Source: Salinicola endophyticus
Lineage (GTDB): Bacteria > Pseudomonadota > Gammaproteobacteria > Pseudomonadales > Halomonadaceae
DNA: 64,000 nucleotides
Direction: 5' to 3'
Assembly: GCF_040536835.1 (NCBI RefSeq)
Contig: NZ_CP159578.1
Location: forward strand, 2,232,001-2,296,000
Shown: positions 7,774 through 18,477 of the stretch, one piece after another
How positions within the stretch are numbered: position 1 is the stretch's first letter
How the letters are laid out: every line of letters begins with the position of its first letter
Position numbers and translations under genes: made by a program
The notes under the pieces: generated by a model
Database searches by the model: none
What the model saw: the letters and a program-made list of their open reading frames with translations, nothing else
Told to the model about the DNA's origin: nothing

Positions 7774-7901
7774 CCCATCGACGGCATGCATCGATGGGTA
7801 GTTCGACCGCCCCAACGGCGCCGGGCGGTCGGCTATCGGCGCCTGGCAGCGCCCCGGCATCCTGGGGTCAAGCGTCGTGCGACGTCTCCAGACGTCGCAC
7901 G
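7774..7901. repeat. Three consecutive inverted repeats between rnhA and the methyltransferase gene
   Basis: Three hairpins stand in a row: CCCATCGA/TCGATGGG (7774-7781 with 7791-7798), CGACCGCCC/GGGCGGTCG (7804-7812 with 7823-7831) and a 12-bp stem CGTGCGACGTCT/AGACGTCGCACG (7876-7887 with 7890-7901). The last one overlaps the end of the methyltransferase gene. No T-run follows any of them, so they are not standard intrinsic terminators. Confidence 0.65.
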
Positions 7902-8701
7902 GCGGCATCTTGCAGCGAGCGCGCCGTGGGGGAACCAGTGGCACCGGCGGCTTCCCGTGTCGGTGCCTGCAGATGATGCCGCGCCAATCCCAGCCAGGCA
8001 CCGGACTTGGCCCCCACCAGGGTGGGCTCGCGCAGCGCAATCGGCTGCACCGGCAGCGCCCGGCGCCGGGCGATCAACAGATAGGCCTGCCCCAGCGGCA
8101 CGTTATAGCGCCGGCCGAATGTTTCCAGCCGTCGGTTGCGTGCCGAACGCCAGGGCAGCCGGAAGCCGCAGTAGTCTACTCGCTCGATCTCGAAGTCGAC
8201 AAACTCGAGCCAGTCGCGCAGCCGCCGGGGGGTACGCCAGGCGCGCTGCCAAGGCGGCTGATGCCGACGCGGGACGCCCCCGGTCGGGGCATAGGGGTGC
8301 CAGCCGAAAACCACCAGTCGGCCGTCGGCGCGGGTCACCCGAGCGGCCTCCTGCAACACCTGATGGGGGCGCTCGACCGCCTCGAGCAGATGATGGACCA
8401 CGGTCAGGTCGAGGCTGTCATCGGCCAGCGGCAGGCGCTCCGGCGCGCAGATCAGGGTATTGGGCTGGCGCGCCAGCGCCGCGCTGGGCGCCCACTCCAG
8501 CGCATGGCGGATGGGGCTCATGTCACTGATCAGTGGCGCCATACCCAGCTGCAGGCTGAGCGCACCATGGTGCTGCTCGCAGTGGGGGCCGAGGCAGGCA
8601 CGCTCGGCGCGCCACAGCGCGGCACCGGGCCCGGAGTCCCAGAATTGGCGGCCGCGCCGGACCGCTTCGGCGAGCCGTTGCTGCGTAGACGTGATTGACA
8701 C
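7868..8701 (-). CDS. YafS-like class I SAM-dependent methyltransferase
   Basis: 277 residues with a Methyltransf_11-like core. PERLPLADDSLDLTVVHHLLEAVERP is the acidic and post-motif II region, and RVTRADGRLVVFGWHPY is the strand before the C-terminal cap. It occupies the position of yafS between gloB and rnhA. The glycine-rich SAM motif I is weak at the N-terminus, as in YafS itself. Its substrate is not known. A GTG start at 8701 follows TTAAGG. Divergent from gloB with 215 bases between, in which no clear promoter or structure was recognised. Confidence 0.8.
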   Translation of the reverse strand: MSITSTQQRLAEAVRRGRQFWDSGPGAALWRAERACLGPHCEQHHGALSLQLGMAPLISDMSPIRHALEWAPSAALARQPNTLICAPERLPLADDSLDLTVVHHLLEAVERPHQVLQEAARVTRADGRLVVFGWHPYAPTGGVPRRHQPPWQRAWRTPRRLRDWLEFVDFEIERVDYCGFRLPWRSARNRRLETFGRRYNVPLGQAYLLIARRRALPVQPIALREPTLVGAKSGAWLGLARHHLQAPTREAAGATGSPTARSLQDAAVRRLETSHDA

Positions 8702-8916
8702 GGGCGCCTTAACTCCCCAAGGTTATCGCTTTTTGAGCGGTGCGCGACGCCACCCTCGGCGCAGCCGAAGGCCACATGCGGTGGAACCGGCCGGGTCGAT
8801 CCGGGTCTCAGCGAGGTCGATCGGGTCCAACCTGACATCGTCCCGTCGACAATGCCTTCAACATCGCTGACTGCTTTACCGTCGACACCCGCTCCATCGT
8901 CGCAAGAGGATGACAC

Positions 8917-9684
8917 ATGCTGAGCGTGAAGCCGATTCCCGCGCTGAATGACAACTATATCTGGCTCCTGCGTCAGGACACCACCGATGCCGTTGCCGTG
9001 GTCGATCCGGGCGACGCGGCGCCGGTGATCGACTGGCTCGAGCGCGAACAGCTGCGCCTCGAAAGCATCTTGATCACTCATCACCATCATGATCACACCG
9101 GCGGTCTGCGTGAGCTGATCGAGCGCTACGCGCCGCAGGTCTATGGGCCCGAGAATCCGCGCATCGAAGGTATCGGCCAGCACCTCGGCGAGGGCGACGA
9201 GTGTCGCATACTGGGGCGCCGCTTCGAGGTCTCGAGCGTCCCCGGACACACCCTCGACCATATCGCCTTCTACGCTCCCGGCACGCCGGGGCTGCTGTTC
9301 GCCGGCGACACGCTCTTCTCTGCCGGCTGCGGGCGCCTATTCGAAGGTTCACCGGAGCAGATGCGCCACTCCCTGGCCAAGTTCGATGCCCTGCCCGACG
9401 ACACCCTGGTGTTCCCGGCGCATGAGTACACCTTGGCCAATCTCGCCTTCGCCAGCGCCGCCGAGCCTGACAATGCTGCCCGTGACGCCTACCGCCAGGA
9501 GTGCGAGCAGGCGCGCCGGCTGGAACGCCCGACGCTGCCCACCACGCTGGGCCGCGAACGCCAGATCAATCCATTCCTGCGCCTCGACCAGCCCGCGCTG
9601 CGCCAGACGCTGAGCGAGCAAGGCCCCAGCGCCAGCGCGGCAGAGGCCTTCGCCACGCTGCGCGGCTGGAAGGATCGTTTTTGA
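8917..9684 (+). CDS. gloB: Hydroxyacylglutathione hydrolase (glyoxalase II)
   Basis: 255 residues of the metallo-beta-lactamase fold. The metal motif THHHHDHTGG is near residue 50, followed by the second-metal ligands PGHTLDH and FAGDTLFSAGCGRLFEG, and the C-terminal HEYTLANLAFA. It hydrolyses S-lactoylglutathione to D-lactate and glutathione, finishing methylglyoxal detoxification. The N-terminal LSVKPIPALNDNYIWLL is diagnostic of GloB. The mltD gene follows in the same direction, also typical. Confidence 0.95.
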   Translation: MLSVKPIPALNDNYIWLLRQDTTDAVAVVDPGDAAPVIDWLEREQLRLESILITHHHHDHTGGLRELIERYAPQVYGPENPRIEGIGQHLGEGDECRILGRRFEVSSVPGHTLDHIAFYAPGTPGLLFAGDTLFSAGCGRLFEGSPEQMRHSLAKFDALPDDTLVFPAHEYTLANLAFASAAEPDNAARDAYRQECEQARRLERPTLPTTLGRERQINPFLRLDQPALRQTLSEQGPSASAAEAFATLRGWKDRF

Positions 9685-9754
9685 ACGTTGCCCGCCGACA
9701 CGGCGCCTCGACCGGCGTCGCGGGCGGCAATTTACACCCAAGGATGTCTGCTGC

Positions 9755-10912
9755 ATGAATGCCCGCTCGAGACGCCGCTATCTGGTCATCGGCCTGGCCG
9801 GCAGTCTGCTCTGCTCGGCACTGCCGGCGATGGCCTGGAATGACGCCGGTCAGCGTCAGTCCGCCCAGCCGCGCCAAGCCACCTTCTGGTCAGCGCTGCG
9901 CCTGGCCGAACGGCCCTCGGCCGACGCCTGGGACACCCTGCGCCGTGGCTTCGCGCTCTCCCACGAGACCGACAATCCGCGCGTGGCGCGCTGGCTCGAG
10001 TGGTACCGCCAGCACCCGCACCACGTCGAGCTGGTCGCCGAACAGGCCCGCCCTTGGCTGCACTGGGTGACCCAGCGGCTCGCCGCCAACCATCTGCCCA
10101 CCGAGATCGCCCTGCTGCCGTTCATCGAGAGCGGCTACAATCCGACCGCCACCAATCCCGGCGGCGCCACCGGGCTGTGGCAGTTCATGCCCGCCACCGG
10201 CGATGCCATGGGGCTCTCGCGCACTGCCTGGTACGACGGCCGGCGCGATGTGGTCGCCGCCACCGACGCCGCCATGCGCTATCTGCGTCAGCTTGCCGAT
10301 CGCTGGTATGACGGCGATCTGCTGCTGGCACTGGCCGCTTACAACGCCGGTGCCGGCACCGTCAACGCGGCACGCGACGCCGCCGCCAACCGCGGCGAGC
10401 CAATCGACTACTGGCACCTGCGTCTGCCGAACGAGACCATGAATTACATTCCGCGGCTGCTGGCCCTGGCAGAGGTGATCGCCCGGCCCGCTGACTACGA
10501 TGTCGCGCTACCGTCGATCCCCGACCGCACGCCGTTCGTCAAAGTCGCCACCGACGGCCCGCTGACGCTCTCCATGGCCGCCGAACTCTCGGGGGTCGAC
10601 CCGCACACCCTGCGCCAGCTCAATCCCGGCTTCAAGCGCGCCTCGACCCGGCCCCGCGAGGATGCCAGCATCCTGGTGCCGGTGGCGGCCAAAAAGCGCT
10701 TCCTGGCCAATCTCGCCAGCCTGCCGGCGTCCGAGCGCACGGTGCTCGACCGCTATGTGGTCAAGCGTGGCGATACTCTGTCCGGCATTGCCGCGCGTTT
10801 TGCCACCAGTGTCGGCGACATTCGGCGCGAGAACGGGCTCCACGGGAACACCATCCGTATCGGCCAGGCGCTCTCGGTGCCGGCCCGCGCGCTCGCGAAC
10901 AATTCGCGCTGA
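9755..10912 (+). CDS. mltD: MltD-type lytic murein transglycosylase with LysM
   Basis: 385 residues. An N-terminal export signal (LVIGLAGSLLCSALPAMA) lacks a good lipobox, so the protein may be soluble rather than a lipoprotein as in E. coli. The SLT domain covers about residues 110-230, with catalytic Glu in PFIESGYNPTA, then GGATGLWQFMPATG and LLALAAYNAGAGTV. A clear LysM repeat sits at the C-terminus (YVVKRGDTLSGIA... LHGNTIRIGQALSVP), and a weaker LysM-like segment precedes it. It cleaves peptidoglycan between MurNAc and GlcNAc, forming anhydro-MurNAc. Confidence 0.92.
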   Translation: MNARSRRRYLVIGLAGSLLCSALPAMAWNDAGQRQSAQPRQATFWSALRLAERPSADAWDTLRRGFALSHETDNPRVARWLEWYRQHPHHVELVAEQARPWLHWVTQRLAANHLPTEIALLPFIESGYNPTATNPGGATGLWQFMPATGDAMGLSRTAWYDGRRDVVAATDAAMRYLRQLADRWYDGDLLLALAAYNAGAGTVNAARDAAANRGEPIDYWHLRLPNETMNYIPRLLALAEVIARPADYDVALPSIPDRTPFVKVATDGPLTLSMAAELSGVDPHTLRQLNPGFKRASTRPREDASILVPVAAKKRFLANLASLPASERTVLDRYVVKRGDTLSGIAARFATSVGDIRRENGLHGNTIRIGQALSVPARALANNSR

Positions 10913-11041
10913 GAGCACAGGCCAGCCCATGAATGGCACAGGGTGTTGCCAACGGCGTCGACGCGCGCACGCCGTTTGCGTACAAACCTCTGGGATTCGG
11001 GTATAACTCACGGCCAGACAACGATGAGTACGGGAGCACGC

Positions 11042-12895
11042 ATGCAAGGGGAGCGGCTGCGAGGCGGGGGCTGGAGAGGTGTCCTGGCGCTGGGCGTGGC
11101 ACTGATGCTGATGGCGACCAGTGGCGTGGCCGACACCACGCCGGTGCCCACGGTGCATGCGCTGGCGCTCTACGACGATCCCGCACTGCCGGCGAACTTC
11201 GACCACCTGCCCTACGCCAACCCCGACGCCCCCAAGGGCGGCACCCTGCGCCGCGCCGCCAACGGCAGCTTCGACTCGACCAATCCGTTCATCATCCAGG
11301 GCACCCCCGCCAGCGGGCTCGAGCAGATCTACGATACCTTGATGGCCTCCAGCGCCGATGAGCCCTTCACCATGTACGGGCTACTCGCCGCCGGGGTGCG
11401 ACTCGATCCCGACCGCCACTGGATCGAGTTCGATCTGCGCCCGCAGGCGCGCTTCCACGACGGCACCCCGGTCACCGCCGCCGACGTGGTGTTCAGCTTT
11501 CGCCTGCTGCGCGACAAGGGCTCGCCCTTTTACCGCGCCTACTATGCCAGTGTCGATTCGGTCACCGCACTCGGCACCCATCGGGTGCGCTTCGACTTCC
11601 CCGACAACGACTCCCGCGAACTGCCGCTGATCCTGGGCCAGCTGCCGGTGCTGCCCGAGCACTACTGGCAGGGGCGCGATTTCACCCGCCCGACCCTCGA
11701 CAAGCTGCTCGGCTCCGGTCCCTACGCCATCGCCGATGTCGACCCCGGCAGGCGTATCGTCTATCGCCGGGTCGACGACTACTGGGGGCGCGATCTGCCG
11801 ATCAACCGCGGCCGCTACAATATCGATCGACTGGTCTACGACTACTTCCGCGATCAGTCGGTGGCGCTGGAAGCCTTTCTCGCCGGCGCGCTCGACCTGC
11901 GCCTGGAGAGCAGCGCCAAGAACTGGGCAACCGCCTACGACACCCCGGCAGTGGCAGACGGGGCGATCCGCCGGGTGGTCGTCCCCGACGGACAGCCCGC
12001 CGGCATGCAGGGCTATATCATCAATACCCGCCGCCCGGCGCTTTCCGACACCCGCGTACGCCATGCGCTCAATCTGGCCTTCGACTTCGACTGGCTCAAC
12101 CAGCACATCTTCTATGGCGCCTATCGCCGCACCCAGAGCTATTTCCAGAACTCCGAGATGGCCGCCAGCGGCCTGCCCGGCCCGGCGGAGCTGAAACTGC
12201 TAGCGCCCTACCGCGACCAGCTTCCGGCGGCGGTATTCGACCAACCGCTGCCCATCCCCCAGCCCGAGGAGTTGCGCCCGCGCCTGCGCCAGGCCCTCGA
12301 GCTGCTGCGTGAGGCGGGCTACGAAGTGCGCGACGGAGTCATGGTCGAGCGCCAGAGCGGGCGTCCGCTGACGCTGGAGTTCCTGCTCTACGACAGCCAG
12401 TTCGAGCGCATCACCCAGCCCTTCGTGCACAACCTGGCCCGGCTCGGCATTCAGAGCCGCATCCGCGTGGTCGACGTCAACCAGTATCTGAGCCGGCTGC
12501 GCCAGTTCCAGTTCGACCTGATCGTCGGCAGCTACCCGCAGTCGGCCAATCCGGGCAACGAGCAGCGTGACTTCTGGACCAGTGCCTACGCCGAGACCCC
12601 GCAGAGCCGCAACCTTGCCGGCGTCAGCGATCCGGTGGTCGATGCACTGGTCGACGATCTGATCCGGGCCGACAGCCGCAGCGCACTGGACACCGCCGCC
12701 CGCGCCCTCGACCGGGTCTTGCGCTGGGGCTTCTATGTGGTGCCGCAGTGGAACTTCGACGGCACCCGGGTGGCACTGTGGAACAAGTTCGGCTACCCGC
12801 AGCCGTTCCCGCGCTACACTCCGGACTTCAGCGTGTGGTGGGTCGACCCGAACCGCGCCCCGGCGATCACCGCGCGTCAGCGCGGGCAGGAGTGA
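11042..12895 (+). CDS. yejA: YejA-type periplasmic oligopeptide-binding protein
   Basis: About 617 residues, the usual size of cluster-C (family 5) solute-binding proteins. An N-terminal signal ([17 protein letters not shown]) is followed by [29 protein letters not shown], the YejA hallmark. The ATG at 11042 has GGGAG five bases upstream and places the signal peptide at the N-terminus, although the frame extends further back. It feeds peptides to the YejBEF transporter encoded immediately downstream. In E. coli this system takes up microcin C and in other bacteria antimicrobial or peptidoglycan-derived peptides. Confidence 0.93.
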   Translation: MQGERLRGGGWRGVLALGVALMLMATSGVADTTPVPTVHALALYDDPALPANFDHLPYANPDAPKGGTLRRAANGSFDSTNPFIIQGTPASGLEQIYDTLMASSADEPFTMYGLLAAGVRLDPDRHWIEFDLRPQARFHDGTPVTAADVVFSFRLLRDKGSPFYRAYYASVDSVTALGTHRVRFDFPDNDSRELPLILGQLPVLPEHYWQGRDFTRPTLDKLLGSGPYAIADVDPGRRIVYRRVDDYWGRDLPINRGRYNIDRLVYDYFRDQSVALEAFLAGALDLRLESSAKNWATAYDTPAVADGAIRRVVVPDGQPAGMQGYIINTRRPALSDTRVRHALNLAFDFDWLNQHIFYGAYRRTQSYFQNSEMAASGLPGPAELKLLAPYRDQLPAAVFDQPLPIPQPEELRPRLRQALELLREAGYEVRDGVMVERQSGRPLTLEFLLYDSQFERITQPFVHNLARLGIQSRIRVVDVNQYLSRLRQFQFDLIVGSYPQSANPGNEQRDFWTSAYAETPQSRNLAGVSDPVVDALVDDLIRADSRSALDTAARALDRVLRWGFYVVPQWNFDGTRVALWNKFGYPQPFPRYTPDFSVWWVDPNRAPAITARQRGQE

Positions 12896-12903
12896 ACGCC
12901 TCC

Positions 12904-13977
12904 ATGGCCAGCTATGTTCTGCGTCGTCTGCTGCTGATGGTCCCCACGCTGCTGGGGATTCTGCTGCTCAATTTCGTGATCGTGCAGGCGGCCCCGGGCG
13001 GCCCCATCGACCAGATGATGGCGCGCTTCGAGGGTTTGAGCAGTAACGCCAGCACCGGCCTGGAAGGCGGCGGCGGGGACAGCGTCGGCGGCCAGCGCGG
13101 CATGCGCACAGCGGGTATCGACGATCAGCTGCGCCAGCAGTTGACCCAGGAGTTCGGCTTCGACAAGCCGGCCTGGGAGCGTTTCGCGCTGATGCTGCGC
13201 GACTACGCCACCTTCGACCTCGGCGACAGCCTGTTCCGCGGACGTCCGGTGCTCGATCTGATTCTCGATCGCCTGCCGGTGTCGATCTCTCTGGGGCTAT
13301 GGACCACGCTGCTGGTCTACTTGATCTCGATCCCGCTGGGCATTCGCAAGGCGCTGCGCCACGGCAGCGCCTTCGACGTCTGGTCGTCGGGGGTGGTGAT
13401 CGTCGGCTACGCCATCCCCGGCTTCCTGTTCGCGATCCTGCTGATCGTGGTGTTTGCCGGTGGCAGCTACCTGAACTGGTTCCCCCTGCGCGGGCTGACC
13501 TCGGCCAATTTCGACGAGCTTTCGCTGCTCGGCAAGGTGCAGGACTACTTCTGGCACATCACCCTGCCGGTGGCCGCCTCGGCGATCGGCAGCTTTGCCA
13601 CCCTGACCATGCTGACCAAGAACAGCTTCCTCGACGAGATCCACAAGCAGTACGTGCTCACCGCTCGCGCCAAGGGCGCCTCCGAGCGCCGCGTGCTCTA
13701 CGGACACGTCTTTCGCAATGCCATGCTGATCATCATCGCCGGGATGCCGGCGGCACTGATCGGTATCTTCTTCACCGGCTCGCTGCTGATCGAGGTGATC
13801 TTCTCGCTCAACGGCCTGGGTCTACTGGGGTTCGAGGCGGTGATGCAGCGCGACTATCCGCTGATCTTCGGCACCCTCTACCTGTATACGCTGATCGGCC
13901 TGCTGCTCAAGCTGATCTCGGATCTCACCTACGTCTGGGTGGATCCGCGCATCGATTTCGCTACCCGAGAGGCGTGA
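12904..13977 (+). CDS. yejB: YejB inner-membrane permease of the oligopeptide importer
   Basis: About 357 residues of the DppB/OppB permease family, with an N-terminal membrane helix ([23 protein letters not shown]) and five further membrane segments. The coupling EAA-like loop is in [29 protein letters not shown] variable loop around residues 40-75, rich in Gly and Ser, is longer than in DppB, as in other YejB proteins. The stop codon overlaps the yejE start (TGATG), so subunits are made together. The start is the ATG at 12904, eight bases after the yejA stop. Confidence 0.93.
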   Translation: MASYVLRRLLLMVPTLLGILLLNFVIVQAAPGGPIDQMMARFEGLSSNASTGLEGGGGDSVGGQRGMRTAGIDDQLRQQLTQEFGFDKPAWERFALMLRDYATFDLGDSLFRGRPVLDLILDRLPVSISLGLWTTLLVYLISIPLGIRKALRHGSAFDVWSSGVVIVGYAIPGFLFAILLIVVFAGGSYLNWFPLRGLTSANFDELSLLGKVQDYFWHITLPVAASAIGSFATLTMLTKNSFLDEIHKQYVLTARAKGASERRVLYGHVFRNAMLIIIAGMPAALIGIFFTGSLLIEVIFSLNGLGLLGFEAVMQRDYPLIFGTLYLYTLIGLLLKLISDLTYVWVDPRIDFATREA

Positions 13978-15113
13978 TGAGCGACGTGACCCCACCCGTG
14001 AACGCCGAGGCACCATCGACCGAGCGCCGCCACCGCCGCCGTCTCTCCCCCATCGCACGCCGGCGTCTGCAGATCTTCCGCGCCAGTCGTCGCGCACGCG
14101 TCTCACTATGGCTGTTCACCATCCTGTTCGTGGTCAGCCTGGGCGCCGAGCTGATCGCCAACGACAAACCGCTGGTGATGCAGTACCAGGGCCATTGGTA
14201 CGTGCCGCTGCTGGTGGACTATCCGGAGACCGCGTTCGGCGGCTTCCTGCCCACCACCACCGACTATCGCGATCCCTTCGTGCGCGAGCAGATCGAGCGT
14301 CACGGCTGGGCGCTGTGGCCACCGGTACCGTTCTCCTACCAGACCCTGGATCGCGACATCCAGGGCCCGGTGCCTTCGCCGCCCAGCCTGCGCCACTGGC
14401 TCGGCACCGACGACCAGGGCCGCGATGTCTTCGCCCGCGTGCTCTACGGCTTCCGTCTCTCGGTCGCCTTCGCCCTCGCCCTCACCGTCGGCTCGATCGT
14501 GCTCGGGGTGCTGATCGGTGGAGTGCAGGGCTACTACGGCGGTAAGGTCGACCTGTTCGGTCAGCGGCTGATCGAAATCTGGTCGGGTCTGCCGGTGCTG
14601 TTCCTGCTGATCATCCTGGCCAGTCTGGTCGAGCCCAACGTCTGGTGGCTGCTGGGCATCATGCTGCTGTTCTCGTGGCTGGGGCTGGTCGATATCGTGC
14701 GCGCCGAGTTCCTGCGCGCGCGCAACCTGGAGTACGTGCGCGCGGCACGGGCTCTGGGCCTGCCCTCACGGCTGATCATGTGGCGCCACGTACTGCCCAA
14801 CGCCATGGTCGCCACCCTCACCTTCATCCCATTTCTGTTCACCGGTGCCATCACCACCCTGACCGCGCTGGATTTCCTCGGTTTCGGCCTGCCGCCCGGT
14901 TCGCCGTCGCTGGGGGAGCTGGTAGCCCAGGGCAAGAACAATCTGCAGGCACCGTGGCTTGGCATCACCGCCTTTCTTTCGCTCAGCGTGATGCTGTCAC
15001 TGCTGGTGTTCATTGGCGAGGGGCTGCGCGACGCCTTCGACCCGCGTCACATCGTCACCGCCGCCACGCCAGCCGCCGCCGGTGCAACCGAGAGTACGAG
15101 GGCCTTGCCATGA
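13977..15113 (+). CDS. yejE: YejE inner-membrane permease of the oligopeptide importer
   Basis: About 378 residues. A basic cytoplasmic N-terminus (RRHRRRLSPIARRRLQIF) precedes the first membrane helix and a periplasmic loop of roughly 90 residues containing the YejE-typical VDYPETAFGGFLPTTTDYRDP. DppC-like permease helices follow, with the EAA loop LEYVRAARALGLPSRLIMWRHVLPNAM. It overlaps yejB by one base and yejF by four (ATGA), an indication of tight translational coupling. It pairs with YejB to form the membrane channel. Confidence 0.93.
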   Translation: MSDVTPPVNAEAPSTERRHRRRLSPIARRRLQIFRASRRARVSLWLFTILFVVSLGAELIANDKPLVMQYQGHWYVPLLVDYPETAFGGFLPTTTDYRDPFVREQIERHGWALWPPVPFSYQTLDRDIQGPVPSPPSLRHWLGTDDQGRDVFARVLYGFRLSVAFALALTVGSIVLGVLIGGVQGYYGGKVDLFGQRLIEIWSGLPVLFLLIILASLVEPNVWWLLGIMLLFSWLGLVDIVRAEFLRARNLEYVRAARALGLPSRLIMWRHVLPNAMVATLTFIPFLFTGAITTLTALDFLGFGLPPGSPSLGELVAQGKNNLQAPWLGITAFLSLSVMLSLLVFIGEGLRDAFDPRHIVTAATPAAAGATESTRALP

Positions 15114-16693
15114 GTCATCCACCGCTGCTCTCCCTCGAGGGTCTGGCGATCCGCGTCGGCGGCTTTCAGGCCGTGACCCGGCTCGATCTGGAGGTAGCGC
15201 CGGGCGAGACCGTGGCGGTGGTCGGCGAGTCCGGCTCCGGCAAGTCGGTCAGCGCCCTCGGTGCGCTGGGGCTGCTGCCGCCCGGCAGCGAGGTCAGCGG
15301 GCGGCGGTACTTCGCCGGCGAAGACCTGGCGCACCTCACCGCGCGGCAGTGGAATGCCCTGCGCGGCGGGCGCATCGGTTTTGTATTTCAGGAGCCGATG
15401 ACCTCGCTCAACCCGCTGCACACGGTGGGCAAGCAGCTGCGCGAGAGCCTGCGCCTGCATCAGGGCCTGCGCGGTGAGCGCGCCACACGGCGCTGCCGCC
15501 AGCTGCTCGAACAGGTGCGCCTGCCGCGGGTCGAGGAGCTCTTGGAGGCGCGCCCGCATCAGCTCTCCGGCGGCCAGCGCCAGCGGGTGATGATCGCCAT
15601 GGCGATCGCCAACGACCCGCAGCTGTTGATCGCCGACGAGCCGACCACCGCCCTCGACGTCACCGTGCAGCAAGAGATACTCGCCCTGCTCGACGAACTG
15701 CGCCGGGAGCACGGCATGGGCGTCCTGCTGATCAGCCACGACCTCAACCTGGTGCGCCGCCACGCCGATCGGGTGGTGGTCATGCATCGCGGCCAGGTGG
15801 TCGAAAGCGGCCCGACGGCAATGGTATTCAACGCCCCGACGGCGGACTATACCCGCGCCCTGATCGACGCCACTCCTGCCGGTACGCCCTCAGCGCTGCC
15901 CGCCGATGCCCCCACGCTGTTGGCAGCGCGCCGTCTCGGGGTCCACTTCCTGCGCCCGAAGCCACTGCTGCGAGCACGGCCGCCCGCCTTCGTCGCCGTG
16001 GCGCCGCTCTCGCTCAGCCTGCGTCAGGGCGAAACGCTGGGCCTGGTGGGGGAATCCGGCTCGGGCAAGAGCACGCTTGCCGCCGCCCTGATCCGGCTAC
16101 TGCCTGCCCACGGCGAGATCGAGTTCGACGGCGAACGCCTCGACCGCCTCAAGGGCAACGCGCTGCGCCGACGCCGCCCCCAGTTCCAGATCGTTTTCCA
16201 GGATCCCTACGGCTCGCTGTCGCCGCGCATGCCGGTCGCCGATATCATCAGCGAGGGTCTGCGCTTCCACCATCCGGAACTGGACGAAGCCACGCTGAGG
16301 ACACGCGTCGCCGCAGCGCTGGCCGAGGTCCATCTGCCGGCGGACTGCGCCCAGCGCTATCCGCACGAATTCTCCGGCGGCCAGCGTCAGCGCATCGCCA
16401 TCGCCCGGGCGCTGATTCTCAAGCCACGCCTGCTGGTGCTGGACGAGCCTACCTCGGCGCTGGACCGCAGCGTGCAGAAACAGCTGATCGAGCTGCTGCG
16501 CCAGGTGCAGGCGCGCCACGGCATCAGCTATCTCTTCATCAGCCACGATCTCGCCGTGGTGCGCGCCATGGCGCACCAGATCATGGTACTCAAGGCGGGA
16601 GAGGTGGTGGAGAGCGGCGAATGCGCCCGGGTGCTCAACGCCCCGACGAGCGACTACACCCGTGCCCTGATCGCCGCGGCCGCTCTCGACTGA
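15110..16693 (+). CDS. yejF: YejF duplicated ABC ATPase of the oligopeptide importer
   Basis: About 527 residues containing two complete ABC ATPase domains in one chain. Domain 1 has Walker A GESGSGKS, signature LSGGQRQRV and Walker [13 protein letters not shown]. Domain 2 has [18 protein letters not shown] and [12 protein letters not shown]. Single-chain double ATPases are normal for YejF, unlike the separate DppD and DppF. It powers the YejBE channel. Last gene of the yejABEF operon. The 104 bases before the convergent rsuA show no convincing terminator. Confidence 0.95.
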   Translation: MSHPPLLSLEGLAIRVGGFQAVTRLDLEVAPGETVAVVGESGSGKSVSALGALGLLPPGSEVSGRRYFAGEDLAHLTARQWNALRGGRIGFVFQEPMTSLNPLHTVGKQLRESLRLHQGLRGERATRRCRQLLEQVRLPRVEELLEARPHQLSGGQRQRVMIAMAIANDPQLLIADEPTTALDVTVQQEILALLDELRREHGMGVLLISHDLNLVRRHADRVVVMHRGQVVESGPTAMVFNAPTADYTRALIDATPAGTPSALPADAPTLLAARRLGVHFLRPKPLLRARPPAFVAVAPLSLSLRQGETLGLVGESGSGKSTLAAALIRLLPAHGEIEFDGERLDRLKGNALRRRRPQFQIVFQDPYGSLSPRMPVADIISEGLRFHHPELDEATLRTRVAAALAEVHLPADCAQRYPHEFSGGQRQRIAIARALILKPRLLVLDEPTSALDRSVQKQLIELLRQVQARHGISYLFISHDLAVVRAMAHQIMVLKAGEVVESGECARVLNAPTSDYTRALIAAAALD

Positions 16694-16797
16694 CGCGAGC
16701 GTGGTATGCCTCGGAGGTTATATGAGGGATAAAAGACAGGCGGACAAGATAACGGTATAAATCTACAACCCAGCCCACCGACGCAGGAAGATGTGAC

Positions 16798-17499
16798 CTA
16801 GAAGGCCGCGATCTCCTCCGGACGTAGATGCCGGCATTCACCGGGTTCGAGCATTGGGTCGAGGCTGAGCGGGCCGATCGCCTCGCGATGCAGCGAGGTC
16901 AGCGGATAGCCCACCGCCGTCATCATCCGCCGCACCTGGTGATAGCGCCCCTCGGTGACGCCGATCAGTACCTCGTGCGGACCCACCCGCTCGAACGTCG
17001 CCGGCCGGGTCGGTTTCTCTTCCCCTTGCAGGGTGATCCCCTTTTCGAACTGCTGCGCCACCTTGGCTGCGACGCTCTCCGACATCGCCTCGGCGATCTC
17101 CCCGCGGTAGCGTTTGACGCAGGCTCGGTTGGGCGAGGTCACGCGGTGGGTCCATTGGCCATCATCGCTGATCAGCAGCAGGCCCGAGGTGTCGACATCC
17201 AGCCGCCCTACCGGGTGCAGGCGCTCGATCTGCTCGATCTCGATCAGGCTCATCACCGAAGGATAGTGGGCCGGGCGCAGAGAACACTCCACCCCGACCG
17301 GCTTGTGCAGCATCAGGTAGCGCCAGCCGACCCGCGCCAGCGGCGCCCCCTGCCAGCGGATGTCCTGGGTATCCGAGACCTGATACGCGGCATCGCGCAC
17401 GGTCTCGCCATCGACGCTGACTTCCAGCTGACGCAGGGCACGCTTGGCCTGGCTGCGCGTCAGCTCGGTGGCTTCACTGAGAAATCTGTCCAACCGCAT
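16798..17499 (-). CDS. rsuA: 16S rRNA pseudouridine-516 synthase
   Basis: 233 residues in two parts: an N-terminal S4-like RNA-binding domain (MRLDRFLSEATELTRSQAK) and the RsuA-family catalytic domain with the catalytic Asp in HPVGRLDVDTSGLLL. The EGRYHQVRRM motif completes the active site. RsuA converts U516 of 16S rRNA to pseudouridine. The RluE/RluF relatives have similar motifs, but the length and the S4 domain favour RsuA. It is 30 bases downstream of corA on the same strand and may be cotranscribed. Confidence 0.9.
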   Translation of the reverse strand: MRLDRFLSEATELTRSQAKRALRQLEVSVDGETVRDAAYQVSDTQDIRWQGAPLARVGWRYLMLHKPVGVECSLRPAHYPSVMSLIEIEQIERLHPVGRLDVDTSGLLLISDDGQWTHRVTSPNRACVKRYRGEIAEAMSESVAAKVAQQFEKGITLQGEEKPTRPATFERVGPHEVLIGVTEGRYHQVRRMMTAVGYPLTSLHREAIGPLSLDPMLEPGECRHLRPEEIAAF

Positions 17500-17529
17500 G
17501 AATTCGAAACATTCCTTGGGGCAGCGGGC

Positions 17530-18477
17530 TTAGAGCCAGCCGCGATACTTGAAATAGAGATAAGGCGAGACCCCTGACAGCGCCATCAGCCCGATCGCCA
17601 ACGGGTAACCGAAGCTCCAGTCGAGTTCGGGCATCACGTGGAAGTTCATACCGTAGATGCTGGCAATCATGGTCGGCGGTAGAAACACCACCGAGGCGAT
17701 CGAGAAGATCTTGATGATCTGGTTCTGCTCGATATTGATGAAGCCCTGGGTGGTATCCATCAGGAAGTTGACCTTGTCGGACAGGAAGGTGCTGTGCGAC
17801 ATCAGCACCTCGACGTCCTGCAGCGCCTCCTTGGCCTGCTCCTGCAGCTCGGCGTGATAGCGCAGGTGACGAATGAGGAAGTAGAGCGAGCGCTGGGTAT
17901 CCATCAAGCACAGGCGGATCTTGCCCACGCTATCCTCGACCTTGGCCAGTCGATCGATCGCCTCTTCCAGATCGGCATCCTCGATCTCCAGCACCATATG
18001 GCTGACCTGCTCGAGATCGCGGTGCATGTCCTCGATACTGTCGGCGAGGTTCTCGACCTTCTGCTCGAACAGCGTAACGATCAGCGACTGCGGCGAGTGG
18101 GCCTCGGTCTGACCGCGCCGCGCACGCAGCCGGAACAGGCGAAAATCGGCCAGGTCATCTTCACGCAGCGAAAGCAGGCGCTGCGATTGCAGAATGAACA
18201 CCACAGTGTTGGTCTGATGCTTGCCCTCATTGCGTGATAGAAACAGCGAGTGCACGTGCAGGCCATCGGTATCGGTGAAGAAGCGCGCCGATGATTCGAT
18301 CTCCTCGATATCGGTATTGGCCGGCAGCTCCTCGGCGAGGAACGGCTTCAGCGCCTCGCGATCGTCGTCATCGAGATCATAGGCATCGATCCAGTTGGCC
18401 TCCAGCAGGCGTTCGGCGATGGGGCCTTCGCTGAGCTCTTGAAAATCGTTCTGGTCGAGGCGAAAGGTTCGGATCAT
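17530..18477 (-). CDS. corA: CorA-family divalent cation transporter
   Basis: 315 residues, with a long cytoplasmic N-terminal domain rich in acidic helices and two C-terminal membrane helices. The signature GMN is present as ASIYGMNFHVMPELDW between them. The C-terminus ends in a short basic stretch (YFKYRGWL). It most resembles CorA magnesium/cobalt channels rather than ZntB, since the MPEL loop after GMN is of CorA type. The start overlaps the stop of the upstream nitrilase-family gene by four bases (ATGA), so the two form an operon. Confidence 0.92.
   Translation of the reverse strand: MIRTFRLDQNDFQELSEGPIAERLLEANWIDAYDLDDDDREALKPFLAEELPANTDIEEIESSARFFTDTDGLHVHSLFLSRNEGKHQTNTVVFILQSQRLLSLREDDLADFRLFRLRARRGQTEAHSPQSLIVTLFEQKVENLADSIEDMHRDLEQVSHMVLEIEDADLEEAIDRLAKVEDSVGKIRLCLMDTQRSLYFLIRHLRYHAELQEQAKEALQDVEVLMSHSTFLSDKVNFLMDTTQGFINIEQNQIIKIFSIASVVFLPPTMIASIYGMNFHVMPELDWSFGYPLAIGLMALSGVSPYLYFKYRGWL

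Noticed and set aside
10976..11007. TTGCGT and TATAAC before yejA as a sigma70 promoter
   Set aside because: The spacing is 20 bases, too long for a confident call; no better -35 was found.
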